The position numbers and the translations under genes were made by a program. The notes under the pieces are model-generated. The model had not been told where the DNA came from and made no database searches. It saw only the letters and a program-made list of their open reading frames with translations. Shown here piece by piece: positions 44,196 to 53,091 of a stretch of 64,000 nucleotides of DNA. The first letter of the stretch is position 1, and each line of letters starts with the position of its first letter. The stretch comes from Pirellulales bacterium (GTDB lineage: Bacteria > Planctomycetota > Planctomycetia > Pirellulales > Lacipirellulaceae): contig JADLBW010000161.1 of the NCBI GenBank assembly GCA_020847515.1, positions 1 through 64,000 on the forward strand, read 5' to 3'.

Positions 44196-45647
44196 ATGCC
44201 AGCCACGTTCGTTATCTTCGGCGCCTCCGGCGACCTCACGAGCCGGAAGCTGATTCCCGCGCTCTACAGCCTGTATCAGAAGAAGCGGCTGCGCGAGGGA
44301 CTGCGTGTCGTAGGCTTTTCGCGGTCGCCCTTCAGCCATGAACGGTGGCGGCAGGAACTGGCCGCCACAACCGCGCGATTCGTCGGCGAGGAGTTCGATC
44401 GAGCGTTATGGGGCGAGTTTGCTCAGAACGTGTACTATCAGCCGGGCGACATCGGCGAGGCGGGGTCGTTCGATGATCTGCGCAAATTCCTGAGCCAGGT
44501 TGAAAGCGGTCCGGCGCCGCGGGTGTACTATCTAGCGACGGCGCCCAAATTCTATGAGCCGGCCGTCGAACAACTGGCCCGCGCCGGCCTGACCGACGAG
44601 CGCCAGGCCCCGCGCCGCGTCGTAGTGGAAAAACCGTTCGGCTACGATCTGGTTAGCGCCCGGCGGCTCAATCAGGCGATTCACCATGCATTTGATGAGC
44701 AGCAGGTGTACCGCATCGATCACTACCTTGGCAAGGAGACGGTGCAGAACCTGTTCGTTCTGCGGTTCGCCAACGCAATCTTCGATCCGATCTGGAATCG
44801 CAACTACATCGACCATGTGCAGATCACCGTGGCCGAAGAAGTCGGCGTCGGTAAGCGGGCCGGATACTACGACTCGGCCGGCGTGATGCGGGACATGTTC
44901 CAGAATCACCTACTGCAGCTACTGATGATCACTGCTATGGAGCCGCCCGTGCGGTGGGCGGCCGACTCGATACGCAATGAGAAGGTCAAGGTGCTGCACG
45001 CCCTGCGGGCGCTGTCGCCGGCAGACGTCGCGACGGACACGCTGCGCGGCCAGTACGAGGGATACGCGCAGGCCGAGGGCGTCGCGCCAGGTAGTCACAC
45101 GGCGACATTCGCCGCGGCGAGGCTGCAGGTCGACAATTGGCGGTGGCAGGGCGTACCGTTCTACCTGCGGAGCGGCAAGGAAATGTCCTGCCGCACTACG
45201 CAGATCGTCATTCAGTTCCGAGAGCCGCCCCATAAGCTATTCAACGGCGCCGCCCGAAATCTCTGCGAAGCCAACCGGCTGGTTGTGCAGGTGCAGCCCG
45301 CCGAGGGTATTCAGCTCCATTTCCAGACGAAGGTTCCCGATGCCGGCATGAAGCTGCGCGAGACCGATCTTAGCTTCAACTACCGGAGTGAATACGGTCG
45401 CCCCGTGCCGGGCGCCTACGAGCGATTGCTGTTGGACGCCCTGGAGGGGGACGCCAGCCTGTTCGCCCGGGCCGACGAGGTGGAGGCGGCGTGGAAGGTG
45501 TGCGATCCGATCATCGCCGCCTGGCAGGAGGGAAAGACCCCGCCGCTGTTGCGGTACGAGCCGGGAAATTGGGGCCCGGAGGCGTCCGCAGCGTGGATGC
45601 GCAGTCAGGGTCGAGAGTGGTTCGACAGTTGCCCGGTGTTGTCGTAA
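44196..45647 (+). CDS. zwf: Glucose-6-phosphate 1-dehydrogenase
   Basis: 483 residues. The NADP motif FGASGDLTSRKLIPALY, the catalytic RIDHYLGKETVQNL and the C-terminal substrate-site segment (YLRSGKEMSCRTTQIVIQF) are intact. Oxidises glucose 6-phosphate to 6-phosphogluconolactone in the cytoplasm. No 6-phosphogluconolactonase gene lies between zwf and gnd. Confidence 0.97.
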   Translation: MPATFVIFGASGDLTSRKLIPALYSLYQKKRLREGLRVVGFSRSPFSHERWRQELAATTARFVGEEFDRALWGEFAQNVYYQPGDIGEAGSFDDLRKFLSQVESGPAPRVYYLATAPKFYEPAVEQLARAGLTDERQAPRRVVVEKPFGYDLVSARRLNQAIHHAFDEQQVYRIDHYLGKETVQNLFVLRFANAIFDPIWNRNYIDHVQITVAEEVGVGKRAGYYDSAGVMRDMFQNHLLQLLMITAMEPPVRWAADSIRNEKVKVLHALRALSPADVATDTLRGQYEGYAQAEGVAPGSHTATFAAARLQVDNWRWQGVPFYLRSGKEMSCRTTQIVIQFREPPHKLFNGAARNLCEANRLVVQVQPAEGIQLHFQTKVPDAGMKLRETDLSFNYRSEYGRPVPGAYERLLLDALEGDASLFARADEVEAAWKVCDPIIAAWQEGKTPPLLRYEPGNWGPEASAAWMRSQGREWFDSCPVLS

Positions 45648-45723
45648 GGTAGAGGCCGAGCCGCCGGCAAGCCTCTGGCGAGGCTTGCAGCGCCATTCAT
45701 TGATACGCTGGGTAAATACGTCC

Positions 45724-46686
45724 ATGCGAGCCGCGCCAGAGACTCAGAGTCAGCAAGCGCCGAACCACGTTCCGCTGCCCGCTAACATCCCTAGCGTGCA
45801 GCCGGGCGGCGGATTTTGCTACGGCGTTGAACTGGCCTGGGGACGATGGCGTCGTTGGTATTTGACGCGGTTTCGCCGCCCGTATGTCGATCGGATGGCG
45901 AAGCTGCGACGGGGCGAGCCTGCGGGGGCGCCACACGAGATTCTCGACCCCCGCGATCTGAAGTACTGTTCGAACCAGTGCACCGCCCATTGGTTGCCGG
46001 AAGACGATCCCTTCCGCTGGCGCGAGCGGCTGCCATTTGCTCGCTGGGGGCTGGCTGAACTGCAAATCATGGGCTGGCCATTGGCGCTGAGCGCCCTGGC
46101 CATCGGCCTCTTGCGGCCGCCGTGGTCGTATGCGGCGATTTTGCCGCTGGCGCTGCTCGGCTTGGTCGTATACTTCTTTCGCGATCCGCGGCGATTCGTT
46201 CCAGCCGATCCGGCGGCCGTTATATCGCCGGCTGACGGCGTCGTCGCCGAAGTGACGGAACTAGATCACTACGACTTCCTCGACGGCCCGGCCGTGCGCA
46301 TCGGCATCTTTCTGTCGATCTTCAACGTCCACATCAATCGGGCCCCGCGAACCGCTCGGGTGGTCGCGATGCATTACAAGCCGGGCGAGTTCCTCAACGC
46401 GCTCAACCCCGAGAGTGCGATTCGCAACGAGTTCATGTGGATCGGTTTTGAGGACGGCGACCGGCCGGACCTGCGGTACGCGGTGCGCCAGATATCGGGG
46501 CTGCTGGCCCGGCGGATCGTCTGCGCGCTGCGGCCCGGTCAGTCGGTCCGTCGCGGGGAAAAGTTTGGTATGATTAAACTGGGGTCGCGAACCGAGTTGA
46601 TCTTGCCGCGCGACGCGGTGCAGATCGCGACGGCAGTGGGCGACGTCGTGCGGGCCGGCAGCACGGTGCTCGCTCGATTGAAGTGA
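45724..46686 (+). CDS. psd: Phosphatidylserine decarboxylase proenzyme
   Basis: 320 residues. The catalytic C-terminal part has VISPADGVVAEV, IFLSIFNVHINRAPRTARV, and the self-cleavage site in KFGMIKLGSRTELILP, where the serine of GSR becomes the pyruvoyl group. Two hydrophobic segments precede it (LALSALAIGLLRPPW and AAILPLALLGLVVYFF). The first 110 residues are an extra N-terminal region with no recognised domain. It makes phosphatidylethanolamine from the product of PssA, encoded two features downstream. Confidence 0.93.
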   Translation: MRAAPETQSQQAPNHVPLPANIPSVQPGGGFCYGVELAWGRWRRWYLTRFRRPYVDRMAKLRRGEPAGAPHEILDPRDLKYCSNQCTAHWLPEDDPFRWRERLPFARWGLAELQIMGWPLALSALAIGLLRPPWSYAAILPLALLGLVVYFFRDPRRFVPADPAAVISPADGVVAEVTELDHYDFLDGPAVRIGIFLSIFNVHINRAPRTARVVAMHYKPGEFLNALNPESAIRNEFMWIGFEDGDRPDLRYAVRQISGLLARRIVCALRPGQSVRRGEKFGMIKLGSRTELILPRDAVQIATAVGDVVRAGSTVLARLK

Positions 46687-46731
46687 GAGTCGGCCGCCAA
46701 GTTAGCGGCGACGCGCGCCGGGGTCCCCTAC

Positions 46732-46803
46732 GGTCGGGCATGTTTTGCGATTTAAGACGCCGCCTGAACGGAGAGCCGCCAGTCGCGGATGCTCGTGCCC
46801 GTC
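46732..46803. repeat. Palindromic element A, degenerate copy
   Basis: Arms ggtcgggcatgttttgcga (left) and agccgccagtcgcggatgct (right) keep the element A pattern but with several mismatches, so this is probably an older copy. It lies between psd and pssA. Confidence 0.6.
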
Positions 46804-46920
46804 TTGCCCAGTCGCCCAGTTGGCAACTATTGATTCCTGCGCGGCAAATGGGCCCTTGGCATTTTTTGGCCGTCGGCTCCCGGCGATCGGCTGGAGGTTA
46901 GAATCAGCGTAGTTGCAACT

Positions 46921-46955
46921 GGCCGCAAGCCGATAGCCGCCGGCCGACAGCCAAG
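46921..46955. repeat. Heptamer repeat tract H5
   Basis: Five 7-bp units: ggccgca, agccgat, agccgcc, ggccgac, agccaag. It sits 50 bp before the pssA start. Confidence 0.7.
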
Positions 46956-47005
46956 CACTGTTTATTAGCGGCGCAGTCCTCAATAATTACGTCGAGTCCC
47001 CGCCG

Positions 47006-47863
47006 ATGCGTCGTCTGCGAGCCGTTGCCGTCTTCCCTACGATTTTTACGTTGGGGAATCTCGTGTGCGGCTTTTTTGCCATTGTGGTCGCTTCGCGAAT
47101 CGCCAAGCCGGGCGAGATTGCCGTGGTTCCTTCGCCGCGACTGGATTCGGCCCGCGAGCTGTTTGGCAGCGTCGATCCTACCCACAATCTTATGCTGTGC
47201 GGGGCGCTGATCTTCTTGGCCATGATTTTCGACATGTTCGACGGGCAAGTGGCCCGCATGGCTCGCGTGGCCAGCGACTTCGGCGCCCAGCTCGATAGCC
47301 TGTGCGACGTCGTGTCGTTCGGCGTCGCGCCGGGAATCCTGCTGGTGAAGATGTGCCCGCAATTCACGCAGGTCCATCGCGAGGCAATCTGGTTTATTGC
47401 GGCGCTGTTCGCCTGTTGCGCGGCGATGCGGCTGGCGCGGTTCAACGTCGAGTCGGATGAAGACGACGACCACACGATGTTCGAGGGGCTTCCTTCGCCG
47501 GCAGCGGCGGCGGTAATCGCCGGCTTTGCCGTACTGTCGTACCAACTCCGCAATGAAATCAACTACGCCGATTTTCAGGGCTTCGATCACTGGCTGCAGC
47601 TTACGCTGCCGCCGGCGGCGATGGTGATCGGGCTGCTGATGGTGTCGCGCGTTCCGTATCCACACTTCGTCAATCACCTGGTGCGCGGGCAAAAAACTTT
47701 TCCGCAATTGGTCGGAATCGTGTTTGCGGTAATGGCGCTGTTGGCGGTCCGCTGGTATGCGATTCCCGTGGCCTGCAGCCTCTACGCGTTGACGCCGCCG
47801 TTGGCGCACGGGTGGCGTTGGTTGTGGGGCCACCGCCATTTGATGCTCCGAAGGACGGGTTGA
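47006..47863 (+). CDS. pssA: CDP-diacylglycerol-serine O-phosphatidyltransferase
   Basis: 285 residues, about eight membrane segments. The CDP-alcohol phosphatidyltransferase motif DG(x)2AR(x)8G(x)3D(x)3D is seen as DGQVARMARVASDFGAQLDS followed by LCD. It condenses CDP-diacylglycerol with serine to phosphatidylserine at the membrane, upstream of Psd. It is followed 3 bp later by ribE. Confidence 0.93.
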   Translation: MRRLRAVAVFPTIFTLGNLVCGFFAIVVASRIAKPGEIAVVPSPRLDSARELFGSVDPTHNLMLCGALIFLAMIFDMFDGQVARMARVASDFGAQLDSLCDVVSFGVAPGILLVKMCPQFTQVHREAIWFIAALFACCAAMRLARFNVESDEDDDHTMFEGLPSPAAAAVIAGFAVLSYQLRNEINYADFQGFDHWLQLTLPPAAMVIGLLMVSRVPYPHFVNHLVRGQKTFPQLVGIVFAVMALLAVRWYAIPVACSLYALTPPLAHGWRWLWGHRHLMLRRTG

Positions 47864-47866
47864 CGC

Positions 47867-48460
47867 ATGTTTACCGGGCTCGTGGAAAGTCTGGCCCCAG
47901 TGCGGCGCGTCGTCCAGGCCGGGCCAGGCATAACGCTGGTAATCGCCAGCGAGCAAATCGCCGCGCGGAGCGAAATTGGCGACAGCATCGCGATCAACGG
48001 CTGCTGTCTGACGGCCGTGCAGGCGCAGGGCGACGAGCTATCCTTCGAAGCGGGCCCCGAAACGCTGCAGCGAACCAACCTCGGGCGTTTGCAGGCCGGC
48101 GACCAGGTGAATCTCGAAACCTCGCTTAAGCTGGGCGACTCGCTCGGCGGGCACCTGGTTACCGGCCACATCGACGCGGTCGGTCGCGTCGAGCGCCGGG
48201 TCGACGACGGCGCGTGGTGCTCGATGTGGTTGGAAGCCCCCGGCGAGTTGACGAGACAAATGGCGTCGAAGGGATCGATCGCCGTCGACGGGGTGAGCCT
48301 GACGCTAGTCGATGTCGAGCAGCGGCGGTTTAGCGTTGCGCTGATTCCGCACACGCTGGAAGCGACGACGCTGGGACGGCGACGCCCTGGCGACGAGGTG
48401 AACCTCGAAACCGATGTGCTGGCGAAGTACGTCCAGCGGCAGTTGAGCTGGAAGGCGTGA
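47867..48460 (+). CDS. ribE: Riboflavin synthase, alpha subunit
   Basis: 197 residues starting MFTGLVES, the typical N-terminus. Two lumazine-binding repeats are visible: GDSIAINGCCLTAV and GSIAVDGVSLTLVD, with TNLGRLQAGDQVNLE and TTLGRRRPGDEVNLETDVL. Dismutates two 6,7-dimethyl-8-ribityllumazines to riboflavin. No other riboflavin genes are nearby. Confidence 0.96.
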   Translation: MFTGLVESLAPVRRVVQAGPGITLVIASEQIAARSEIGDSIAINGCCLTAVQAQGDELSFEAGPETLQRTNLGRLQAGDQVNLETSLKLGDSLGGHLVTGHIDAVGRVERRVDDGAWCSMWLEAPGELTRQMASKGSIAVDGVSLTLVDVEQRRFSVALIPHTLEATTLGRRRPGDEVNLETDVLAKYVQRQLSWKA

Positions 48461-48471
48461 GGCGCGTTTTC

Positions 48472-48506
48472 CATTGACCGATCACCGCTCACCGAGCACC
48501 TCTGCC
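48472..48506. repeat. Heptamer repeat tract H6, ending at a start codon
   Basis: Five units (cattgac, cgatcac, cgctcac, cgagcac, ctctgcc) end at the base before the rsmA ATG. Confidence 0.65.
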
Positions 48507-49415
48507 ATGAGCCGCCAGACCAAGACCTTTCTGCTGGAGCGATTCCGCGAAATGGGCATTCGCCCGGCGACGCGGCACGGACAGAACTTTCTCATTGATC
48601 TCAACCTCCACCGTCTGATCGTCGACTCGGCGGAGCTTACAGAGCAGGACGTGGTGCTGGAAGTCGGCACCGGAACCGGCGCCATAACGGCGCTCGTGGC
48701 GGAGCGGGCCGGCGCGGTCGTCACGGTGGAAATCGACGGCCATCTGTTTGAACTGGCCAGCGAAATGTTGCTCGACCGGCCGAATGTGAGGATGCTCAAC
48801 CTCGACGCCCTTAAGAACAAGAACCGGTTCAATCCAGCGGTGCGCGACGCGGTTGGCGAGGCGCTGGGGGCGGCGCCGGGTCGGCGCCTGAAGTTGGTGG
48901 CGAACCTTCCCTACAATATCGCCACGCCGGTGCTCAGCAACTTGCTGGCGTGGGAATATACGCCTCATTCGATGGTGGCTACGATCCAAAAGGAGCTGGC
49001 CGACCGGATCGTCGCTCGACCGTGGTCAAAGGATTACGGAGCGCTGAGCGTCTGGATGCAGTGCCAGGCCGACGTAGAAATTGTGCGCATCATGGCCCCG
49101 TCGGTGTTCTGGCCGGCGCCGAAAGTGGATTCGGCGATCGTGCGAATCGTCGTCGATCCGGCGCGCCGCGCGGCCGTGCCCGACCTTCACTTTTTCCACG
49201 ATTTCACCAAGGCCATTTTTCTTCACCGGCGCAAGTTCCTGCGGGCGAACGTCGTATCGGCGCTCAAGCAGGTGCTGGAAAAGTCGGAGGTCGACGAGAT
49301 TCTGGGCATAATGGGCTTCGCCGACGATGCGCGAACCGAACAGCTCGACGTCTCGACGCTGCTGCGACTCACGGAGCTGGTGCGAGCCCGGGCTCCGCAG
49401 TGGACGTTGTCTTGA
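48507..49415 (+). CDS. rsmA: 16S rRNA dimethyladenosine transferase
   Basis: 302 residues. Motifs HGQNFLIDLNL, VLEVGTGTGAIT (SAM site), EIDGHLFELA and NLPYNIATPVLSNLL are diagnostic; the C-terminal helical domain follows. It dimethylates the two adenines of the conserved 3' loop of 16S rRNA. The ATG at 48507 starts the family sequence; a TTG at 48474 is in frame but lies in the heptamer tract. Confidence 0.96.
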   Translation: MSRQTKTFLLERFREMGIRPATRHGQNFLIDLNLHRLIVDSAELTEQDVVLEVGTGTGAITALVAERAGAVVTVEIDGHLFELASEMLLDRPNVRMLNLDALKNKNRFNPAVRDAVGEALGAAPGRRLKLVANLPYNIATPVLSNLLAWEYTPHSMVATIQKELADRIVARPWSKDYGALSVWMQCQADVEIVRIMAPSVFWPAPKVDSAIVRIVVDPARRAAVPDLHFFHDFTKAIFLHRRKFLRANVVSALKQVLEKSEVDEILGIMGFADDARTEQLDVSTLLRLTELVRARAPQWTLS

Positions 49416-49574
49416 GCAGGTCGCCCGGAAGGAGCGGCTGGCGTTGCACGCTTGTCGGCGCGGAACAAGCGCGCGTCGAGGCGACTGCTTGCCGAGCGGG
49501 CCGTCGGCGGAGTACGTTGGAGGCTTGCGGACAGCGTCGGCGGGCATGGTTTCGCTACGGAGGTTTGCGCAATT

Positions 49575-49802
49575 ATGAGCTTCATCGAAATGACGGGCGC
49601 CACCCTACGACGCGCGATGCACGAAGACGAGCTTGACGAGCATGTTCTGGCGAAGGCCCGCGTCGCGGACGACACGATTGTTCGGGTCAACCGGGAAGGC
49701 GATATCGAGGTGCGGCGCCCGCACGGCTGGGACGTCATCGGCGGGCTTTTAGGCGGTTTCGAAGAGCGCATTCGGAAAGAGACCGGCCTTGATTGGGCTT
49801 AG
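49575..49802 (+). CDS. Small conserved-looking protein of unknown function
   Basis: 75 residues starting MSFIEMTGATLRRAMHEDEL. The sequence is charged and has no membrane segment or signal peptide: LAKARVADDTIVRVNREGDI, then a VRRPHGWDVIGGLLGGFEER C-terminal half. It follows rsmA on the same strand after 159 bp and lies upstream of hisB. No family is recognised. Codon use and an ATG preceded by a small gap support it as a real gene, but the evidence is limited. Confidence 0.6.
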   Translation: MSFIEMTGATLRRAMHEDELDEHVLAKARVADDTIVRVNREGDIEVRRPHGWDVIGGLLGGFEERIRKETGLDWA

Positions 49803-50141
49803 CCTTCCAGCCCCCGCAAGGCGGCATCTTCCTGTAACGGGGCGCCGCTGGTCGATTCGTACCGCGAACGATAGGCCCTGCGCATCAAGCACAGAATAAG
49901 CCTATCGTACTGGGGCCGCGCAGACATTGGGACGGTTTAATGCGGTCGGCGCGGTTAGTTCGCCCGAGCGATGCGGCGGCGCAGCGGCCTGGCGACCGAA
50001 CCGATCGTTTTGGCCAGTTGTCCGTGGTAGGATCAGTGGGGGCTTTCTTGGGGTCGCGCCGGCGGCTCGCTGAGCCGCGGTTAGCGGCCGACCTCGCTTC
50101 TGATTTCTTTTGCGGACCGCGTGCAACGGCCCGGACTGAAC
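49803..50141. other. Intergenic region, 339 bp
   Basis: No gene, repeat or clear terminator was recognised between the small protein gene and hisB. Confidence 0.3.
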
Positions 50142-50735
50142 ATGGCACGCACAGCGTTGATTCAGCGCAAGACGGCGGAGACCGAGATCGAGCTGGAGGT
50201 CAACCTCGACGGCTCGGGGCAAGCGCAGGTAAAGACCGGCGTCGGCTTTTTGGACCACATGCTGGAGCTGATGGCAAAGCACGCAGCGTTCGATCTCCGC
50301 GCGGCCGCCCGGGGCGACTTGCACGTCGATCAGCATCACACGGTCGAGGATACGGGCATCTGCCTGGGGCAGGCGATTAAGCAAGCCCTCGGCGACAAGT
50401 CCGGCATCCGCCGCTACGGCCACTTCACGCTGCCGATGGAGGAGACTCTGGTCACCGTGGCGGTCGATCTGGGCGGTCGATACGCGTTGGCGTTCAACGC
50501 CCCCCTGCCCTCGCCCAAGATCGGCGCGTTCGACAGCGAGCTGCTCGAAGACTTCTGGCAAGCAGCAGCGGCCAACTGTCTGTGCAATTTGCACGTGCTG
50601 TTGCACTACGGCCGCAATAGCCACCATATCGCCGAGGCGGTGTTCAAAGCGGCGGCCCGCGCGCTGCGCATGGCGGTGGAAGCTGATCCGCGGATGCCGG
50701 GGGTCCCCAGCACGAAGGGTTCGCTGTTGGGCTGA
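50142..50735 (+). CDS. hisB: Imidazoleglycerol-phosphate dehydratase
   Basis: 197 residues, the usual length. Metal-binding repeats [45 protein letters not shown] are all present. Sixth step of histidine synthesis. An upstream frame is open but the ATG at 50142 gives the family N-terminus ([19 protein letters not shown]). No other his genes are nearby; it converges with ppa across an element A copy. Confidence 0.96.
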   Translation: MARTALIQRKTAETEIELEVNLDGSGQAQVKTGVGFLDHMLELMAKHAAFDLRAAARGDLHVDQHHTVEDTGICLGQAIKQALGDKSGIRRYGHFTLPMEETLVTVAVDLGGRYALAFNAPLPSPKIGAFDSELLEDFWQAAAANCLCNLHVLLHYGRNSHHIAEAVFKAAARALRMAVEADPRMPGVPSTKGSLLG

Positions 50736-50748
50736 GGCGGACCGCAAC

Positions 50749-50822
50749 GGGTCGGGGAGTCTTTTGCGACTGGAAGGCCCGACTGCCATTCAAGGCCGCC
50801 AGTCGCAAAAGACTCCCGACCC
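50749..50822. repeat. Palindromic element A between convergent hisB and ppa
   Basis: Arms gggtcggggagtcttttgcg and ccagtcgcaaaagactcccg are almost perfectly complementary. It lies exactly between the stop codons of two convergent genes, so it may act as a bidirectional terminator. Confidence 0.88.
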
Positions 50823-50842
50823 ACTCGACTGCGTTAAGCCGC

Positions 50843-51454
50843 TCACTCGCCGAAGTGGTCGCGGTAATCGGCGATGGCGGCGGTGACGACCTGTTCGGCG
50901 TGTTCGCGCCCGTAGGCCTCGGCGATGTTTACTTTGGCGTCGTCGGGCGAGAGCATCTTGTAGGTGCTGAAATAGTGCCGTAGCCGGTCGACGAGCACTT
51001 TAGGCAGTTGCGACACGTCGGTCACGTCCTGCCACATATTGTCGTTCTCGAGGACGGCGATGATCTTGTCGTCGGCCTCGTTGTTGTCGAGCATCGGCAG
51101 GCCGCCCACGATCCGGGCCTTGAGGATGATTTCCGACATGGTGATGGGCCGCTCGCTGATAACGCAGATATCCAGCGGATCGTGATCGCCGGCCTGGGCG
51201 CCGCTCATCAGCTTGGCGACATGCGACCCGCAGTAGGTTCGCGGGACGAACCCATACAGCGTGGGGCAGAACGACGACGTGCGGTTGGGCCGGTCGACGC
51301 GCAGATAGCCGGTTTGCTTATCGAGCTCGTATTTGATGCGGTCGTAGGGGGTGAGCTCGATATACGCGTGGACCACCGAGGGCGGAGCTGGGCCGACGTC
51401 GAGGCCATGCCACGGGTGCGGTCGCCAGCGATAGAATGGTGAGGGAAATCCCAT
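50843..51454 (-). CDS. ppa: Inorganic pyrophosphatase (family I)
   Basis: 203 residues. The signature [10 protein letters not shown] and further acidic residues in [18 protein letters not shown] match family I soluble pyrophosphatases; [15 protein letters not shown] is the N-terminal part of the active site. It hydrolyses pyrophosphate to two phosphates in the cytoplasm. It is last in the minus-strand cluster, downstream of the pyrophosphate-type phosphofructokinase. Confidence 0.95.
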   Translation of the reverse strand: MGFPSPFYRWRPHPWHGLDVGPAPPSVVHAYIELTPYDRIKYELDKQTGYLRVDRPNRTSSFCPTLYGFVPRTYCGSHVAKLMSGAQAGDHDPLDICVISERPITMSEIILKARIVGGLPMLDNNEADDKIIAVLENDNMWQDVTDVSQLPKVLVDRLRHYFSTYKMLSPDDAKVNIAEAYGREHAEQVVTAAIADYRDHFGE

Positions 51455-51493
51455 GCAGTCTCCGAAAGAAAGGTCGCGTCAGCCGTCCGGGTA

Positions 51494-51568
51494 GGGGGTC
51501 GGGAGTTTTTTGCGCCTGGCGGCCGTAATAAGCCGGCAGACTCGCCGGTCGCAAAAGACTCCCGACCC
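51494..51568. repeat. Palindromic element A between pfp and ppa
   Basis: Left arm gggggtcgggagttttttgc and right arm ccggtcgcaaaagactcccg. It lies in the spacer between two genes read in the same direction. Confidence 0.8.
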
Positions 51569-51607
51569 TGTCATTCTCACGAGCGTACTGAAGGACGAGC
51601 CTTGTTG

Positions 51608-52954
51608 TTAGACGGCGGTAAGCGTGCCGCCGGGCTCGCCTTCGTTGACGTACGTCTCCAGGAAGCGCGTCAGGCGATGGAAGTCGCTGTCGGTTTCAAT
51701 ATAGCGGACGACCGTAACCAGGGTTTCGGGATCGACCAGTTCCTCGAACGGTACGTACTCGAGCTGCAACTGCCCTGAGACGGACACCATCACGCCGCTG
51801 AGCCTCTTTTCGACCAGGGCGCGGTAGGCGCCGACGCCCAACTGGCTGCCGAGCATGACGTCGAAGGCATGCGGCTTGGTGCAGCGCGCCTCGTACCCTA
51901 ATTGCACGGGGGTGATCTTGCGCTTCTTTCCGGTCTGGCGCTTGTACTCCTTGCTAATCGCGTCGGCGAAGATGTCGTGCAGGTTGACGGCGGAAATATT
52001 GATATGCCCGTGCTCGTCCCGGCCGACCCCTTGCAGGTAGTTGCTGGGCAAAAGTTCCGCCAGTCCTTCGGCGATCACGATGACGCCATATTCCTTGCCT
52101 TCGCGCTCGCGCGCCAGAATGGTCTTCACGATGCGAGGAATGACTTCCTCCATGTTCATGATCGCGCGGGACGAATTCTCGCCGGTGTTGGGATCGACGC
52201 TCTCCTCCGTCTTTCGGTAGCGGCCGACGATGTCTTCCACGCTGATCACCAGGCTCGCTTCGCCGGCGATGGCGACGCCGTAGGCCAGCCAGCCGGCGCT
52301 GCGGCCCATCGACTCGGCCAGAAAGTAACTGCGGTTGGCCTCGGCGTCGGCCAGCATATTGCGCACTTCGGTCGCCAGAAAATCCACCGCGGTGAAGTAA
52401 CCGAACGTGAAATCGATGCCGCGATAGTCGTTGTCGATCGTCTTCGGAAGATGCACGACCGGAATGCGGGGCGCCTCCAACGGCAGGTGGTCCTGGAACA
52501 GTTTGAATTTGTTGGCGGTCTTGAGCGTATCGTCGCCGCCGATCGAGACCAGCAAATCAACGCCGATGGAGCGCAACGCCTCATAGACCGTCTTCAGCGG
52601 CGCCACGCGCTCGCGGTCTTTCAAATGCGACGGATGAGAGACCAAAATGCCGGGATTAGTCCGGGCGGTGCCAATGAGGATGCCCTGCGAACTGCGCGTG
52701 CGGCGGAGCGTTTTGTGGTCGAGCATCACGTAGTCTTGCCCTTCGACCAGCGGGCGATGGGGGCCGTACTCCACCAGTTGGGAATAGCCGTGCTTGACGC
52801 CGACAACCTCAATGTCGTCGCGGAGAAACGAGACGGCCGCCGCGCTGATGACGGCGTTAGCGGCGGGTGCGGGACCGCCGGCGAACAGAATGGCGGCCCG
52901 GCGAAAGTTATGCGGTTGGCGGGGCGGGCGGGACAGCGTGCTTTTTTCTGCCAT
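51608..52954 (-). CDS. 6-phosphofructokinase, probably pyrophosphate-dependent
   Basis: 448 residues. The phosphate-donor motif reads SIGGDDTLKTANKF, with Asp where ATP enzymes have Gly (GGDGS), and the catalytic PKTIDNDYRG follows. These are signatures of the PPi-dependent group. MGRSAGWLAYGVA and the C-terminal ARCTKPHAFDVMLG segment also fit. The ATG at 52954 is used; two ATGs lie up to eight codons upstream. It interconverts fructose 6-phosphate and fructose 1,6-bisphosphate. It lies between accC and ppa on the same strand. Confidence 0.9.
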   Translation of the reverse strand: MAEKSTLSRPPRQPHNFRRAAILFAGGPAPAANAVISAAAVSFLRDDIEVVGVKHGYSQLVEYGPHRPLVEGQDYVMLDHKTLRRTRSSQGILIGTARTNPGILVSHPSHLKDRERVAPLKTVYEALRSIGVDLLVSIGGDDTLKTANKFKLFQDHLPLEAPRIPVVHLPKTIDNDYRGIDFTFGYFTAVDFLATEVRNMLADAEANRSYFLAESMGRSAGWLAYGVAIAGEASLVISVEDIVGRYRKTEESVDPNTGENSSRAIMNMEEVIPRIVKTILAREREGKEYGVIVIAEGLAELLPSNYLQGVGRDEHGHINISAVNLHDIFADAISKEYKRQTGKKRKITPVQLGYEARCTKPHAFDVMLGSQLGVGAYRALVEKRLSGVMVSVSGQLQLEYVPFEELVDPETLVTVVRYIETDSDFHRLTRFLETYVNEGEPGGTLTAV

Positions 52955-53091
52955 GATACTCATTCCGAAGTTGCGCAAGTCGCTAGAGGGCCGCGGGCGC
53001 GCCGCAGGCGAAGCTCAGGTCGCCCGCATGCCGAAACGGCATTCTAGAGCGCCAAGCCGCAGGCGAGAATGGCGGCTCGCGCGAGGCCGCA

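Noticed and set aside
5231-51568. Element A repeats as a CRISPR array
   Set aside because: Copies are scattered over tens of kilobases, palindromic over their full length, and not regularly spaced; no cas gene is present.
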